DNA from: an uncultured Castellaniella sp.
Lineage (GTDB): Bacteria > Pseudomonadota > Gammaproteobacteria > Burkholderiales > Burkholderiaceae_B
Reading direction: 5' to 3'
Length of the DNA: 64,000 nucleotides
Assembly: GCF_937988725.1 (NCBI RefSeq)
Contig: NZ_CALKHS010000004.1
Span: forward strand, 62,001 to 126,000
Shown here: one piece after another, positions 1 through 8,780 of the stretch
Layout: the number at the start of each line of letters is the position of its first letter
Numbering within the stretch: position 1 is the first letter of the stretch
The notes under the pieces: generated by a model
Told to the model about the DNA's origin: nothing
Databases searched by the model: none
The model's input: the letters and a program-made list of their open reading frames with translations, nothing else
Program-made: the position numbers and the translations under genes

Positions 1-150
1 CCGCCGTCATTGCCGAGTGGTCTACAGACGGTTGCGAATTGCCAGAACTGGACAGAAAGCGCCGGAATCGGGGTCGGGGACCTGGGGCCCGGCCGGGACG
101 GCGGGCAGGCCGATTCGGGCTCCAGTTTAACAGCCCGCCGCTGCCTGCGG
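1..150. other. Window-edge non-coding stretch
   Basis: These bases lie downstream of murU (which reads leftward and stops at 151). I see no coding region with a recognisable protein, no clear U-tract terminator and no RNA gene here; the translations on both strands are low-complexity Gly/Arg/Ala/Pro strings typical of wrong frames in GC-rich DNA. Confidence 0.5.
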
Positions 151-852
151 TCACTCCGCGGCGGCCGCGCCGCGCAGGGCCCGGTCCAGCGCCAGCAGGC
201 GTTCGGGGGTGCCGACGTCGGTCCAGCGGCCCGTGTGGTGCGAACCCAGGACGGCGCCTTGCGCCATGGCCCGGCGCAGGACCGGCGCCAGCGGGGCGGG
301 CCGGTCCGGGGGCGTGTCGGCGAACAGGGCGGGGCGGTACAGGCCGACGCCGGCAAAGGTCAGCGCGGCGGCGCCGGCCTGCGGCAGCGTGATCCGGCCG
401 TCGGCCCGCAGATGGAAATCGCCATCGGGGTGATGGGCGGGGTTGTCCACCATCAGCAGGTGGGCCAGGGCGTCGGCGGGCAGCCGCTTCGCCCAGTCGC
501 GGGCCTGGGCGGGATCCCAGTCGCACCAGATATCGCCGTTGACGACCAGGAAGGGCTGGTCCTGGAAGAAGGGCAGCGCGCGGGCGATGCCCCCGGCCGT
601 TTCCAGCGCGGGCGATTCGGCGGAATAGCGCAGGCGCACCCCCCACGGGCTGCCGTCGCCCAGGGCGTCTTCGATCTGCGCGCCCAGCCAGGCGTGGTTG
701 ATCAGGATGTCGGTGAAGCCCGCCTGGGCCAGGCGCCGCAGGTGCCAGACGATCAGGGGCCGGCCGCCCGCTTCCAGCAGGGGTTTGGGGCGGGTGTCGG
801 TCAGCGGGCGCATGCGTTCGCCGCGCCCCGCGGCCAGGATCATGGCCCGCAT
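151..852 (-). CDS. murU: N-acetylmuramate-1-phosphate uridylyltransferase MurU
   Basis: Nucleotidyltransferase of 233 residues that would turn MurNAc-1-phosphate into UDP-MurNAc in cytoplasmic cell-wall recycling. The N-terminus carries the sugar-nucleotidyltransferase signature G9-R-G11-x-R13-M14-R15 followed by P22-K23-P24, and a VVNGDIWCD segment supplies the metal-binding Asp. The reading frame is open well upstream, but the start was set at the ATG that precedes the MRAMILAAGRG motif, because this gives the family length and makes the start overlap the amgK stop by one base (TGATG). The pairing with amgK is the MurU/AmgK recycling pair known from Pseudomonas, and is the main reason to prefer MurU over a generic mannose-1-phosphate guanylyltransferase. 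Confidence 0.9.
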   Translation of the reverse strand: MRAMILAAGRGERMRPLTDTRPKPLLEAGGRPLIVWHLRRLAQAGFTDILINHAWLGAQIEDALGDGSPWGVRLRYSAESPALETAGGIARALPFFQDQPFLVVNGDIWCDWDPAQARDWAKRLPADALAHLLMVDNPAHHPDGDFHLRADGRITLPQAGAAALTFAGVGLYRPALFADTPPDRPAPLAPVLRRAMAQGAVLGSHHTGRWTDVGTPERLLALDRALRGAAAAE

Positions 853-1901
853 CAGAAGGAATAGCCGTTTTGCAGCGGCACCTGTTCGGCCTCGTCCAGC
901 AGGCGCAGCAGCGGGCGGAAGACCGTGTAGCGGCCCGCCACCTGCCGGACGTAGCCCTGGACCCGGGGAATGTGGTCCAGATAGTGGTGTTTGCCGTCGC
1001 GATGGGACAGGCGGGCGAACACCCCCAGGATGCGCAGGTTGCGCTGCAGCCCCATCCATTCATACTGCTGGTGGAACAGGGCGAAGTCGTCGGGCACCGG
1101 CAGCCCGGCGGCCCGCGCGTATTCCCAGTATCGGATGGCCCAGTCCAACTGCTGGGGCTCGTCCCAGGTGGTGCGCGCGTCCATGACCAGCGAGGCGATG
1201 TCGTAGCTGATCGGCCCCAGCAGCGCGTCCTGGAAATCGATGACGCCCGGGGCGAAGTCCGGCGCGCCCGGCCCCACCATCAGATTGGGCGAATGGTAGT
1301 CGCGGTGGACGAAGACCCGCGGCTGGGCGGCCGCCTGGCCGGCCAGCAGATCGAAGATGCGGTCCAGCGCGGCCTGGGTGTCGGCGCTCGGGGCGTGACC
1401 CAGATGCGTGCCCAGATACCACTGGGGGAACAGCTCGAGTTCCTGCCGCAGGCGGGCCTGGTCGTAGACCGGCAAGCCGTCGGCGGGGCATTGCTGCAGC
1501 TGCGCCAGCGCCCGCAGCGCCCCGCGCATGTGCTGTTGCCAGTCGGCGTCGTCCCGGGCCCGGCCGGCCTGGATGGCCTCGTAGAATGTCTGCGGGCCCA
1601 GGTCGGTCAGCAGCAGGAACCCCTGATCCAGGTCCTGGGCCAGGATGGCCGGCACGCGCAGGCCGGCGGCCGCCAGGCGCCGGGCGATGTCCACGAACGG
1701 GCGGCAGTCCTCGTGGGGGGGCGGGGCGTCCATCACGATGTGCGTGCCGCCGGCCGCCTGGATGCGGAAATAGCGGCGGAAGCTGGCGTCCCCCGAAGCC
1801 GGGGTCAGGGTGTCGAGACGCAGCTCCAGGGCGGCGGCATGGGATTCCAGCCAGTGGCGCAGGGCCGCCAGGCGGGCGTCCGGGGTGTGAGTGTCGGTCA
1901 T
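852..1901 (-). CDS. amgK: N-acetylmuramate/N-acetylglucosamine kinase AmgK
   Basis: Aminoglycoside-phosphotransferase-fold sugar kinase, 349 residues, expected to phosphorylate the anomeric hydroxyl of MurNAc (and GlcNAc) released from the wall and hand MurNAc-1-P to MurU. Visible motifs are GDASFRRYFR at 37-46 (nucleotide loop region), the Brenner motif HRDYHSPN at 199-206 with catalytic Asp201, and the metal-binding IDFQDA at 221-226. It is the first gene of a two-gene minus-strand operon and is divergent from lptD across about 130 bases. In other proteobacteria this route bypasses de novo UDP-MurNAc synthesis and lowers fosfomycin sensitivity; that is family knowledge, not shown here. Confidence 0.9.
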   Translation of the reverse strand: MTDTHTPDARLAALRHWLESHAAALELRLDTLTPASGDASFRRYFRIQAAGGTHIVMDAPPPHEDCRPFVDIARRLAAAGLRVPAILAQDLDQGFLLLTDLGPQTFYEAIQAGRARDDADWQQHMRGALRALAQLQQCPADGLPVYDQARLRQELELFPQWYLGTHLGHAPSADTQAALDRIFDLLAGQAAAQPRVFVHRDYHSPNLMVGPGAPDFAPGVIDFQDALLGPISYDIASLVMDARTTWDEPQQLDWAIRYWEYARAAGLPVPDDFALFHQQYEWMGLQRNLRILGVFARLSHRDGKHHYLDHIPRVQGYVRQVAGRYTVFRPLLRLLDEAEQVPLQNGYSF

Positions 1902-1930
1902 GAGGGAATCGTGGCAATGAAAACAGCAGG

Positions 1931-1961
1931 TTGCACGCGGTCAGCGCGGCTTCTCTATAAT
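1931..1961 (+). promoter_or_regulatory. Putative sigma-70 promoter for lptD operon
   Basis: TTGCAC at 1931-1936 and a perfect TATAAT at 1956-1961 are separated by 19 bases, about 70 bases before the lptD start, in the gap between the divergent amgK and lptD genes. The spacing is longer than the ideal 17, so the -10 is the stronger part of the call. Confidence 0.5.
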
Positions 1962-2032
1962 ACTGGGTCGCTGATCAATGTGGTGCGCAGGTCAGTCCAT
2001 TTTCTCATTTCACCCAAGAGGGCCCGGTCTTC

Positions 2033-4393
2033 GTGCATTGGATCAGCCGCATCATCCTCCTGAGCGCCGCCTTGTCGGCCCCGGCCTTGGCTGCGGAAAC
2101 CGCCGCGCCCGCCGGCGAACTGCGCATGGTCGGCAGCCTGCGCCTGCACCCCGTGCCGAAAGACGATGAACTGCCCTCCTTCCTGATCGGGGACGACATC
2201 ACGCGCCATGCGAACGGCCAGGTCACGCTGCAGGGGAATGCCCAGGTCCGCCGCTTGGACGGCGTGGTGAAGGGCGACCGCATCGACTACGACCAGACGA
2301 CGGGCGACACCGAAGTCCGGGGCGAAGGCCTGCTGATGCGCGACGGCAATATCGTGCGGGGGCCGCACCTGCGCTACAACACCCGGACCAGCAAGGGCGA
2401 CATCCAGGCGCCGCGGTTCTGGCTCGGGGCGTCCGCCGGCAAGGGCCAGGCGGAACACGCGGACATCCTGAGCCGCCAGCACATGCGCCTGAACGACGTG
2501 CGTTATACCGGCTGGTCGGGGCCGGATCCCGCCTGGTATATCGACGCCTCCCGCGTGGATTTGTATCTGGATGAAAACGAGGGCGCCGCCCGCAACGGCG
2601 TGCTGCGCTTCAAGGGCGTGCCCATCCTGTATTCCCCCTACCTGACCTTCCCGCTGGGGCGGGACCGCAAGACCGGCTTCCTGATTCCCACCTACGGGAC
2701 GTCGACCAACGGGGGCTTCGAACTGACGACCCCGTACTACCTGAACCTAGCCCCCAACTACGATGCCACCCTGTATCCGCGCTACCTGAGCAAGCGCGGC
2801 CTGCTGATGGGAACCGAATTCCGGCACCTGGGGGAATCGTCGCGTTCCCAGGTGTTCGGCACCTACATCATGCGCGACCAGCAGACCGGCGAGAAGCGCT
2901 GGCTGTATTCGGCGCAGCACACCCAGCAGTTGGGCTACGGCCTGCGGGCCTACCTGGATGCGCGCAAGGCGTCGGACGACGATTATTTCCGCGATTTCGC
3001 CTCGTTCGGGCTGGCGGATACCGCGACCATCAACTACCTGCCCAGCCAGGCCCTGCTGAGCTGGTCGGGCGGCCCGCATTTCAGCGGCTCCCTGCAGTTC
3101 TATCACTACCAGACGCTGCAGGACCGCACGGGCACCTTCCTGACGCCGCCCTACGACAAGCTGCCGGAACTGCATTTCCGGGCCCAGCACTACAACTGGA
3201 ACGGCTTTGACGTGATTTCGGACAATTACGCCACCCGGTTCATCTCGCCCATCTACCACGGGGATGCTTTCCCGGCGATGTCCGGGGTGCGGAGGATGCC
3301 CAATGGCACCCGCATGACGTCGTACACCTCGATCGCCCGTCCCTTCGTGCTGCCGGGCGCCTACCTGACCCCCAAGGTCGGCCTGCACATGAGCCAGTAC
3401 GACACCGAATGGTTCTCCGACGAGATCGCGCGCTACCAGGGACGGCCCCGCACGCAGACGCGGGTGCTGCCCATCGCCTCGGTGGATAGCGGCCTGACCT
3501 TCGAGCGCGACTCGTCCTGGTTCGGCAATCCGGCCGTCCAGACGCTGGAGCCGCGCCTGTACTATCTGTACGTGCCGTATCGGGACCAGTCCGAGCTGCC
3601 GGTGTTCGACACCGCCCTGGCGTCCTTCAATTACCAGCAGGCCTTCGACGAGAACATCTACAGCGGCGGCTGGGACCGCATCGCCAACGCCAACCAGCTC
3701 ACGGCCGGCCTGACCACCCGCTGGCTGGACGCCGATACGGGCTTCGAGCGCCTGTCGCTGTCGGCGGCGCAGCGGTTCTATTTCGACGACCAGAAGGTCA
3801 CGCTGCCCGGCCGCACGCCGCGCGAGAACACGGAATCCGATTATCTGGTGGGGGTCCGGGCCGCATTGACGGATCGCTTCTCCGTGTATTTCGACGGCCA
3901 GTTCGATCGCGACACGCAAAAACGCAATCGCCTCAGCTCGGGCGTGCGCTGGACGCCCAAGCGGCTGGCCACCGTGTCGCTGTCCTATCGGTACGAACGG
4001 TATCCCAACCAGTATGCCGACGCCTATCAGGATCCGCTGCCGGGCACCGATTTGCTGCCGCGCGAACAGGTCAGCCTCAGCGGACAGTGGCCGCTGTCAC
4101 GGCGCTGGTCCGGGGTGGGCCGGTATGATTATTCCCTGGCCGAGAAACGCAGCACCCAGTCCATCGTGGGCCTGGAGTACCGGGGCGACGGCGGCTGGGC
4201 CGCCCGCGCGGTGCTGCAGCGCTACGCGGCCTCCGCGGAACAGGTCAACACGGCTCTCTTCCTGCAGCTGGAACTGACCGGCCTGGGATCGCTGGGCACC
4301 GACCCCATGTCCATGCTGGCCGACCGCGTCATCGGGTATCAGTCCACGACGCCCCCCATCCCTGAAAAAACTGCTTTCGAGAGGTATGAATGA
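2033..4393 (+). CDS. lptD: LPS-assembly outer-membrane protein LptD
   Basis: Outer-membrane beta-barrel of the LptDE translocon that inserts lipopolysaccharide into the outer leaflet; 786 residues, close to the usual size. A signal peptide (residues 1-20, ending APALA) is followed by the OstA/LptA-like beta-jellyroll (about 45-150, with ITRHANGQVTLQGNAQV) and the large barrel. The start is a GTG preceded by an AAGAGG-like ribosome site. Oddly, the mature protein contains no cysteine, whereas Escherichia coli LptD needs two inter-domain disulfides to be active. The stop overlaps the surA start by four bases, so lptD, surA and rsmA are very probably one transcript. Confidence 0.95.
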   Translation: MHWISRIILLSAALSAPALAAETAAPAGELRMVGSLRLHPVPKDDELPSFLIGDDITRHANGQVTLQGNAQVRRLDGVVKGDRIDYDQTTGDTEVRGEGLLMRDGNIVRGPHLRYNTRTSKGDIQAPRFWLGASAGKGQAEHADILSRQHMRLNDVRYTGWSGPDPAWYIDASRVDLYLDENEGAARNGVLRFKGVPILYSPYLTFPLGRDRKTGFLIPTYGTSTNGGFELTTPYYLNLAPNYDATLYPRYLSKRGLLMGTEFRHLGESSRSQVFGTYIMRDQQTGEKRWLYSAQHTQQLGYGLRAYLDARKASDDDYFRDFASFGLADTATINYLPSQALLSWSGGPHFSGSLQFYHYQTLQDRTGTFLTPPYDKLPELHFRAQHYNWNGFDVISDNYATRFISPIYHGDAFPAMSGVRRMPNGTRMTSYTSIARPFVLPGAYLTPKVGLHMSQYDTEWFSDEIARYQGRPRTQTRVLPIASVDSGLTFERDSSWFGNPAVQTLEPRLYYLYVPYRDQSELPVFDTALASFNYQQAFDENIYSGGWDRIANANQLTAGLTTRWLDADTGFERLSLSAAQRFYFDDQKVTLPGRTPRENTESDYLVGVRAALTDRFSVYFDGQFDRDTQKRNRLSSGVRWTPKRLATVSLSYRYERYPNQYADAYQDPLPGTDLLPREQVSLSGQWPLSRRWSGVGRYDYSLAEKRSTQSIVGLEYRGDGGWAARAVLQRYAASAEQVNTALFLQLELTGLGSLGTDPMSMLADRVIGYQSTTPPIPEKTAFERYE

Positions 4394-5910
4394 TGTCTGG
4401 CTTGCGTCATCCCGCCGGCGTGCTGTCCCTGGCTCTGCTGTTGGCCGGCAGCGCGCTGGTGCCGCCGGCGCTGGCCGCCGGCAAAACCCGCCCGACCGCC
4501 GCGCCCGCCCAGCAGGCGGCGCCCGCGCAGCAGTTCGTGGACGGCATCGCCGCCATCGTCAACAAGCAGGTCATCACCCTGGGGCAACTGGCCGACAAGC
4601 AGGCCCAGGTGCGCCAGCAGATGCAGCAGCAGCGGATTCCGGTGCCCGACGACGCCGCGTTCAAGCGCCAGGTGCTGCAGCAGATGATCAATGCCGCCCT
4701 GCAGGACCAGGAAGCCCAGCGCGTCGGCATCAAAGTGTCCGATGCCCAGGTCAGCCAGGCCGTGCAGACCGTGGCGCAGCGCAACCGCCTGACGGAGGAC
4801 CAGCTGCGCAAGGAAATCCTGGGCAGCGGCATGAGCTGGGATCAGTATCGCGATGAACTGCGTTCGCAGATCCAGGACGACATGCTGCGCCAGCGTTTCG
4901 TCGAGGACCGCATCAGCATCAGCGACAGCGATATCGACGCGTTCCTGCAGGCGCAGGGGGATCGGCCCCTGCCGCCGCCGGTGCAGGCCCAGCCCCGGCC
5001 GGAACCTGAACCCGAACCCGCCATGGTGCCTTCGGGCCCGGAACTGTTCGAGATCGCCCAGATCCTGATCGAGGTCCCGGACTACGCGGCCAATTCCGTC
5101 GTGGATGAAAAGCGCAAGCAGGCGGAAGCTCTCTTGCGCAAGCTGAAGTCCGGGGCGGACTTCGCCGGCGTCGCGGCGGCGTCGTCCAACGGCCCGCAGG
5201 CCCTGCAGGGCGGCAACATGGGCATCCGTCCCCTGAAGGACTGGCCCGATCTGTTCGCGCGGGCGATCGCCGACGTGCCGGCCGGCGGAATCACCGGCGT
5301 GCTCCAGAGCGGCCGGGGCTTCCATATCCTGAAGGTGCTGCGCCGCGGCTATGCGCAGCGTCCGGCGCCCAAGAAAGCCAAAGCGCCGGCGCCGGCCCCC
5401 GCGCCCGCCCAGCCCGCGCCGCCGGCGTCCGGCCCCATGATGGTGACGCAGACCCATGCGCGGCACATCCTGATCAAGACCACCAAGGTCGTCAACGACG
5501 ACAAGGCGCGCGGCATCCTGGAAGGCCTGCGCCAGCGCATCGAGCATGGCGAGTCCTTCGCCGAACTGGCGAAACGCTATTCCCAGGATGCCTCGGCGCC
5601 GCAAGGCGGCGAGCTGGGCTGGCTCAATCCGGGCGAAACCGTGCCGGCCTTCGAGCAGGCCATGAATGCCCTGCGGGACGGACAGGTCAGCGAACCCGTC
5701 AAGTCGCCGTTCGGCTGGCACCTGATCCAGGTCGAAGGGCGCCGCACCAAGAACATGGAGCAGGAATTCCGCCGCATGCAGGCGCGCCGCGCCCTGATGG
5801 AGCGGCGCATCGGCCCGGCCTATGAAGACTGGCTGGATCAGCTGCGCAGCCAGGCCTATATCGACAATCGGCTGGAACACACGCGCAGCGGCACCCAGTC
5901 ACCCTCATGA
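4390..5910 (+). CDS. surA: Periplasmic chaperone/peptidyl-prolyl isomerase SurA
   Basis: Chaperone for outer-membrane proteins, 506 residues against about 430 in E. coli. Signal peptide at about 1-30, then a SurA_N helical chaperone domain (about 40-185), a Pro/Glu-rich linker (about 190-214), a first parvulin domain starting ELFEIAQILIEV, a second Ala/Pro/Lys-rich linker (about 326-350) and a second parvulin domain starting THARHILIKT. The extra length comes from the two low-complexity linkers. ATG overlaps the lptD stop (ATGA); another ATG three bases on is also possible. The cotranscription with lptD fits SurA's role in folding LptD. Confidence 0.95.
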   Translation: MMSGLRHPAGVLSLALLLAGSALVPPALAAGKTRPTAAPAQQAAPAQQFVDGIAAIVNKQVITLGQLADKQAQVRQQMQQQRIPVPDDAAFKRQVLQQMINAALQDQEAQRVGIKVSDAQVSQAVQTVAQRNRLTEDQLRKEILGSGMSWDQYRDELRSQIQDDMLRQRFVEDRISISDSDIDAFLQAQGDRPLPPPVQAQPRPEPEPEPAMVPSGPELFEIAQILIEVPDYAANSVVDEKRKQAEALLRKLKSGADFAGVAAASSNGPQALQGGNMGIRPLKDWPDLFARAIADVPAGGITGVLQSGRGFHILKVLRRGYAQRPAPKKAKAPAPAPAPAQPAPPASGPMMVTQTHARHILIKTTKVVNDDKARGILEGLRQRIEHGESFAELAKRYSQDASAPQGGELGWLNPGETVPAFEQAMNALRDGQVSEPVKSPFGWHLIQVEGRRTKNMEQEFRRMQARRALMERRIGPAYEDWLDQLRSQAYIDNRLEHTRSGTQSPS

Positions 5911-6737
5911 CGCACCAGGCGCGCAAACGTTTCGGCCAGCATTTCCTGCGCGATGAGGCGGTCGTGGACGCCATCGTGCGGGCGATCGATCCCCAGGCGG
6001 ACGACCGCATGGTGGAAATCGGCCCCGGCCTGTCCGCCCTGACGGCTCCCCTGCTGGATCGGCTGGATCATCTGACGGCGGTGGAACTGGACCGCGACCT
6101 GGCGCAGCGCCTGCGCGCCCGCTGGGGGGTCGACCGCCTGACGGTGGTCGAGGCCGATGCGCTGACGGTCGATTTTTCGGGCCTGGTCCCCGGCGATGGC
6201 CCGGCGCCCGATGCGGAAACCGGCGGCCCCGCCGTTCCCCGCCTGCGCGTCGTCGGCAATCTGCCCTACAACATCTCGACGCCTCTGCTGTTTCACCTGA
6301 TGCGGTGGGCGGATCTGGTGCGGGATCAGCATTTCATGCTGCAGCGGGAAGTCATCGACCGCATGGTGGCGCGGCCGGGCGACAGCCAGTACGGGCGCCT
6401 GTCCGTCATGCTGCAGGCCCGCTACCGGATGACGCACCTGTTCGACGTGGCGCCGGATGCGTTCGACCCGCCGCCCAAGGTCATGTCCGCCATCGTGCGC
6501 ATGCGCCCCCTGGCGGCGGATGCCTGGCGCCGGCCCGCCGACCCGGCGGTGTTCGACCGGCTGGTCTCGCGGGTGTTCGAACACCGGCGCAAGATGATCC
6601 GGGGCAGCCTGGGCGACTGGACGGAACGCCTGGACTGGGATGCCCTGGGCGTTGCTCCGACGGCGCGGCCCCAGGAGCTGTCGGTGACGCAATTCCTGGA
6701 CATGGCCGACGCCCTGGCCGCGTCGGGAGTCGCCTGA
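5907..6737 (+). CDS. rsmA: 16S rRNA dimethyladenosine transferase RsmA/KsgA
   Basis: S-adenosylmethionine-dependent enzyme that dimethylates two adjacent adenosines near the 3' end of 16S rRNA; 276 residues, family length. It shows the N-terminal RFGQHFLRD motif, the SAM-binding VEIGPGLSALT, and the catalytic NLPYNIS motif. The start overlaps the surA stop by four bases. In E. coli pdxA sits between surA and this gene (surA-pdxA-rsmA); here pdxA is absent from the operon. Confidence 0.95.
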   Translation: MTHQARKRFGQHFLRDEAVVDAIVRAIDPQADDRMVEIGPGLSALTAPLLDRLDHLTAVELDRDLAQRLRARWGVDRLTVVEADALTVDFSGLVPGDGPAPDAETGGPAVPRLRVVGNLPYNISTPLLFHLMRWADLVRDQHFMLQREVIDRMVARPGDSQYGRLSVMLQARYRMTHLFDVAPDAFDPPPKVMSAIVRMRPLAADAWRRPADPAVFDRLVSRVFEHRRKMIRGSLGDWTERLDWDALGVAPTARPQELSVTQFLDMADALAASGVA

Positions 6738-6744
6738 AAGGGGT

Positions 6745-7140
6745 TCAGTCGGCCCGGCTGTTGCGCTGGATCAGTTCGATCTTGTAGCCGTCGGGGTCCT
6801 GCACGAAGGCGATGACGGTCGAGCCGTGCTTCATGGGGCCGGCGTCGCGCACCACCAGCCCGCCCCGGGATTTGATGGTGGCGCAGGTGTCGTAGGCGTC
6901 TTCGACTTCGATGGCGATGTGGCCGTAGCCGTCGCCGATCTCGTAGGATTCCGTATCCCAGTTGTGGGTCAGCTCGATCACGGCGCCTTCGGATTCGTCC
7001 TGGTAGCCGACGAAGGCCAGGGTGAAGCGGCCTTCCGGATAGTCTTTGCGGCGCAGCAGGCGCATGCCCAGAATATCGGTGTAGAACATCAGGGCGCGGT
7101 CCAGATTGCCGACGCGCAGCATGGTGTGAAGTATTCGCAT
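6745..7140 (-). CDS. gloA: Lactoylglutathione lyase (glyoxalase I)
   Basis: Cytoplasmic metalloenzyme that isomerises the methylglyoxal-glutathione hemithioacetal to S-lactoylglutathione. 131 residues. The four metal ligands of the short Ni/Co-type enzymes are all present at the same positions as in E. coli GlxI: His5, Glu56, His74 and Glu122. It is convergent with rsmA, seven bases after its stop, and reads from its own ATG; the next minus-strand gene upstream ends 73 bases away. Confidence 0.95.
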   Translation of the reverse strand: MRILHTMLRVGNLDRALMFYTDILGMRLLRRKDYPEGRFTLAFVGYQDESEGAVIELTHNWDTESYEIGDGYGHIAIEVEDAYDTCATIKSRGGLVVRDAGPMKHGSTVIAFVQDPDGYKIELIQRNSRAD

Positions 7141-7196
7141 GGTGGATTCCTGGGATCGGGAAGAGTCGATCCACCTATCATACGCAAAACGGGATG

Positions 7197-7213
7197 CCCC
7201 CGCGCGACGGGGG
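7197..7213 (-). terminator. Possible weak terminator after the YgjP-type gene
   Basis: Directly after the stop codon, a six-pair stem (CCCCCG/CGGGGG) with a five-base loop can form; on the minus strand a TTTT run follows eight bases later. The distance to the T-run makes this a weak case. Confidence 0.35.
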
Positions 7214-8065
7214 TCAGAACAGCGGCAGGCTGGCCGGGTGGTGCCGGGCCAGGGCGTCGCGGGCCGATTTGAAATCGGGGCACAGCCGCTCGACTTCGCG
7301 CCAGAAGGCGGGGCCGTGGTTCATTTCCTTCAGATGCGCGACTTCGTGCGCGATCACGTAATCGATCAGGGCCGGCGGCAGGTGGATCAGGCGCCAGTTC
7401 AGGCGGATGCGCCGCTGGCTGGTGCATGAGCCCCAGCGGCCCTGGGCGGCGGACAGCGCCCAGCGGTCGATCCGCTGCCCCGCCAGGGCCAGGCTGTGCT
7501 GCAGCCGGACGTCGAAATCCCGCCGCGCCTGTTCCTGCAGCCAGGCCTGGGCCCGCTCCTGGATGCGGCCGTCGTCCGCGCCGTCGGGCAGCGGCAGGAA
7601 CAGCAGGCTGCCGGCCTGCGGGCTGCGGAGGTCGCCTTCGAAGCGGGCCTCCCGGCTGCCGTCCAGCCGCAGCTCGATCATGATGCCCAGGTAGGGGATG
7701 CGCCCGCCCGGGCGCCACTGGGAATCCTGCAGCGCCAGCAGGGCCATGCGTTCCTGGTTGATTTTCAGCTTGTCCCGGATCCAGCGGGATTTTTCCTGGA
7801 TGACTTCCTCGATCTGCCGGCGGGTCGCCCAGGTGGGCGCCTGGATGAGCAGGCGGGCGTCGCGGATGGTCAGGCCGATGGTCTTGCGCCGGGACCGGCG
7901 CAGGCGGTAGGCCAGCGGCTGATCCTGCAGGCGGATTTCATGCCGGGTGTAGCCGGGCGGCTCGGGGGCGGGCGGGAGCAGGCCGGCCGCCTGCGCCGGC
8001 GCGAGGCCGGCATCGGGGGACGATTCGTCGAACAGGCTGAGCTGGAGGGGCTTACCGATCGGCAT
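7214..8065 (-). CDS. YgjP-type (DUF45) zinc metallopeptidase-like protein
   Basis: 283-residue protein of the YgjP/SprT-like metallopeptidase group; no substrate is known to me. Near the C-terminus it carries the zinc motif HEVAHLKEMNHGPAFW, that is HExxH plus a downstream His, typical of the group. The preceding region (LAYRLRRSRRKTIGLTIRD, then WIRDKLKINQERM) matches the family's conserved N-terminal part. About 45 extra residues at the N-terminus are Pro/Ala-rich. Its start overlaps the plsC stop by 14 bases, so it is probably co-transcribed with plsC and the genes upstream. Confidence 0.85.
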   Translation of the reverse strand: MPIGKPLQLSLFDESSPDAGLAPAQAAGLLPPAPEPPGYTRHEIRLQDQPLAYRLRRSRRKTIGLTIRDARLLIQAPTWATRRQIEEVIQEKSRWIRDKLKINQERMALLALQDSQWRPGGRIPYLGIMIELRLDGSREARFEGDLRSPQAGSLLFLPLPDGADDGRIQERAQAWLQEQARRDFDVRLQHSLALAGQRIDRWALSAAQGRWGSCTSQRRIRLNWRLIHLPPALIDYVIAHEVAHLKEMNHGPAFWREVERLCPDFKSARDALARHHPASLPLF

Positions 8066-8780
8066 ACCGCTCGGGGTTCAGGACACGCATTTCAGCCTCG
8101 ATCCAGTCGCGCACGGCGTTGTTCAGGGACACGGGATTGTGTTCGGACGGGTCCAGCGGCGGGCCGAAGGACACCGTCACCAGGCCGGGCGTCTTCAGGA
8201 AGGCGTTGCGCGGCCAGCATTCCCCGGCATTGTGAGCCACCGGGATCACCGGCACGCCGGTCTTGCAGGCCAGCAGCGTGCCGCCCTGCTTGTAGCGCCC
8301 GACTTCGCCGGGGGCGACGCGGGTGCCTTCGGGAAACAGCACGGGCCAGCGGCCTTCCCGCAGCCGCAGGCTGCCGATGCGCACCACCTGGTCGAAGGCC
8401 TCGCGGCCCTTGGCCCGGTCGATGGGGATCATGCTGAGCAAGGCCAGGCTCCAGCCGAAAAAGGGCACGTGGTGCAGTTCCTTTTTGTAGACGAAGACCA
8501 CGTCCTTGGGCAGCTTGACGGCGAAATACAGGGTTTCCCAGGCCGATTGATGCTTGGACAGGATGATGGCCGGGCCGTCGGGCAGATGTTCGGTGCCGCG
8601 CGTCTGGTAGCGGATGCCCAGGATCCAGCGGGCGCCCCACAGCGCCAGCCGCGGCCAGCCCAGGGTCAGGCGGTAGCGCCAGACCAGGGGCAGGGGCGCC
8701 CACAGGACGCAGCACAGCGCGTACGGGATGACGGTGACGACCAGGAAGGCCATGTACAGGGCCGAGCGCAGGAAGGTCAT
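8052..8780 (-). CDS. plsC: 1-acyl-sn-glycerol-3-phosphate acyltransferase
   Basis: Inner-membrane acyltransferase converting lysophosphatidic to phosphatidic acid; 242 residues. An N-terminal hydrophobic segment (about 5-30) anchors it; the catalytic block is H-Q-S-A-W-E (HX4D/E motif, with Glu in place of the usual Asp), followed by the FPEGTR substrate motif. The frame is open far upstream; the ATG chosen overlaps the gmhB stop by four bases (ATGA), and the protein beyond that point reads as a normal PlsC. Part of a minus-strand operon glyQ-glyS-gmhB-plsC. Confidence 0.92.
   Translation of the reverse strand: MTFLRSALYMAFLVVTVIPYALCCVLWAPLPLVWRYRLTLGWPRLALWGARWILGIRYQTRGTEHLPDGPAIILSKHQSAWETLYFAVKLPKDVVFVYKKELHHVPFFGWSLALLSMIPIDRAKGREAFDQVVRIGSLRLREGRWPVLFPEGTRVAPGEVGRYKQGGTLLACKTGVPVIPVAHNAGECWPRNAFLKTPGLVTVSFGPPLDPSEHNPVSLNNAVRDWIEAEMRVLNPERYADR

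Noticed and set aside
2747..3919. Long open frame of 390 codons antisense to lptD
   Set aside because: Its translation is Arg/Gly/Ala/Gln-rich without any recognisable domain and lies opposite a clear LptD; long antisense frames are expected in high-GC DNA.
4339..5880. 513-codon antisense frame opposite surA
   Set aside because: Low-complexity translation with no family resemblance, mirrored by an unmistakable SurA on the other strand.
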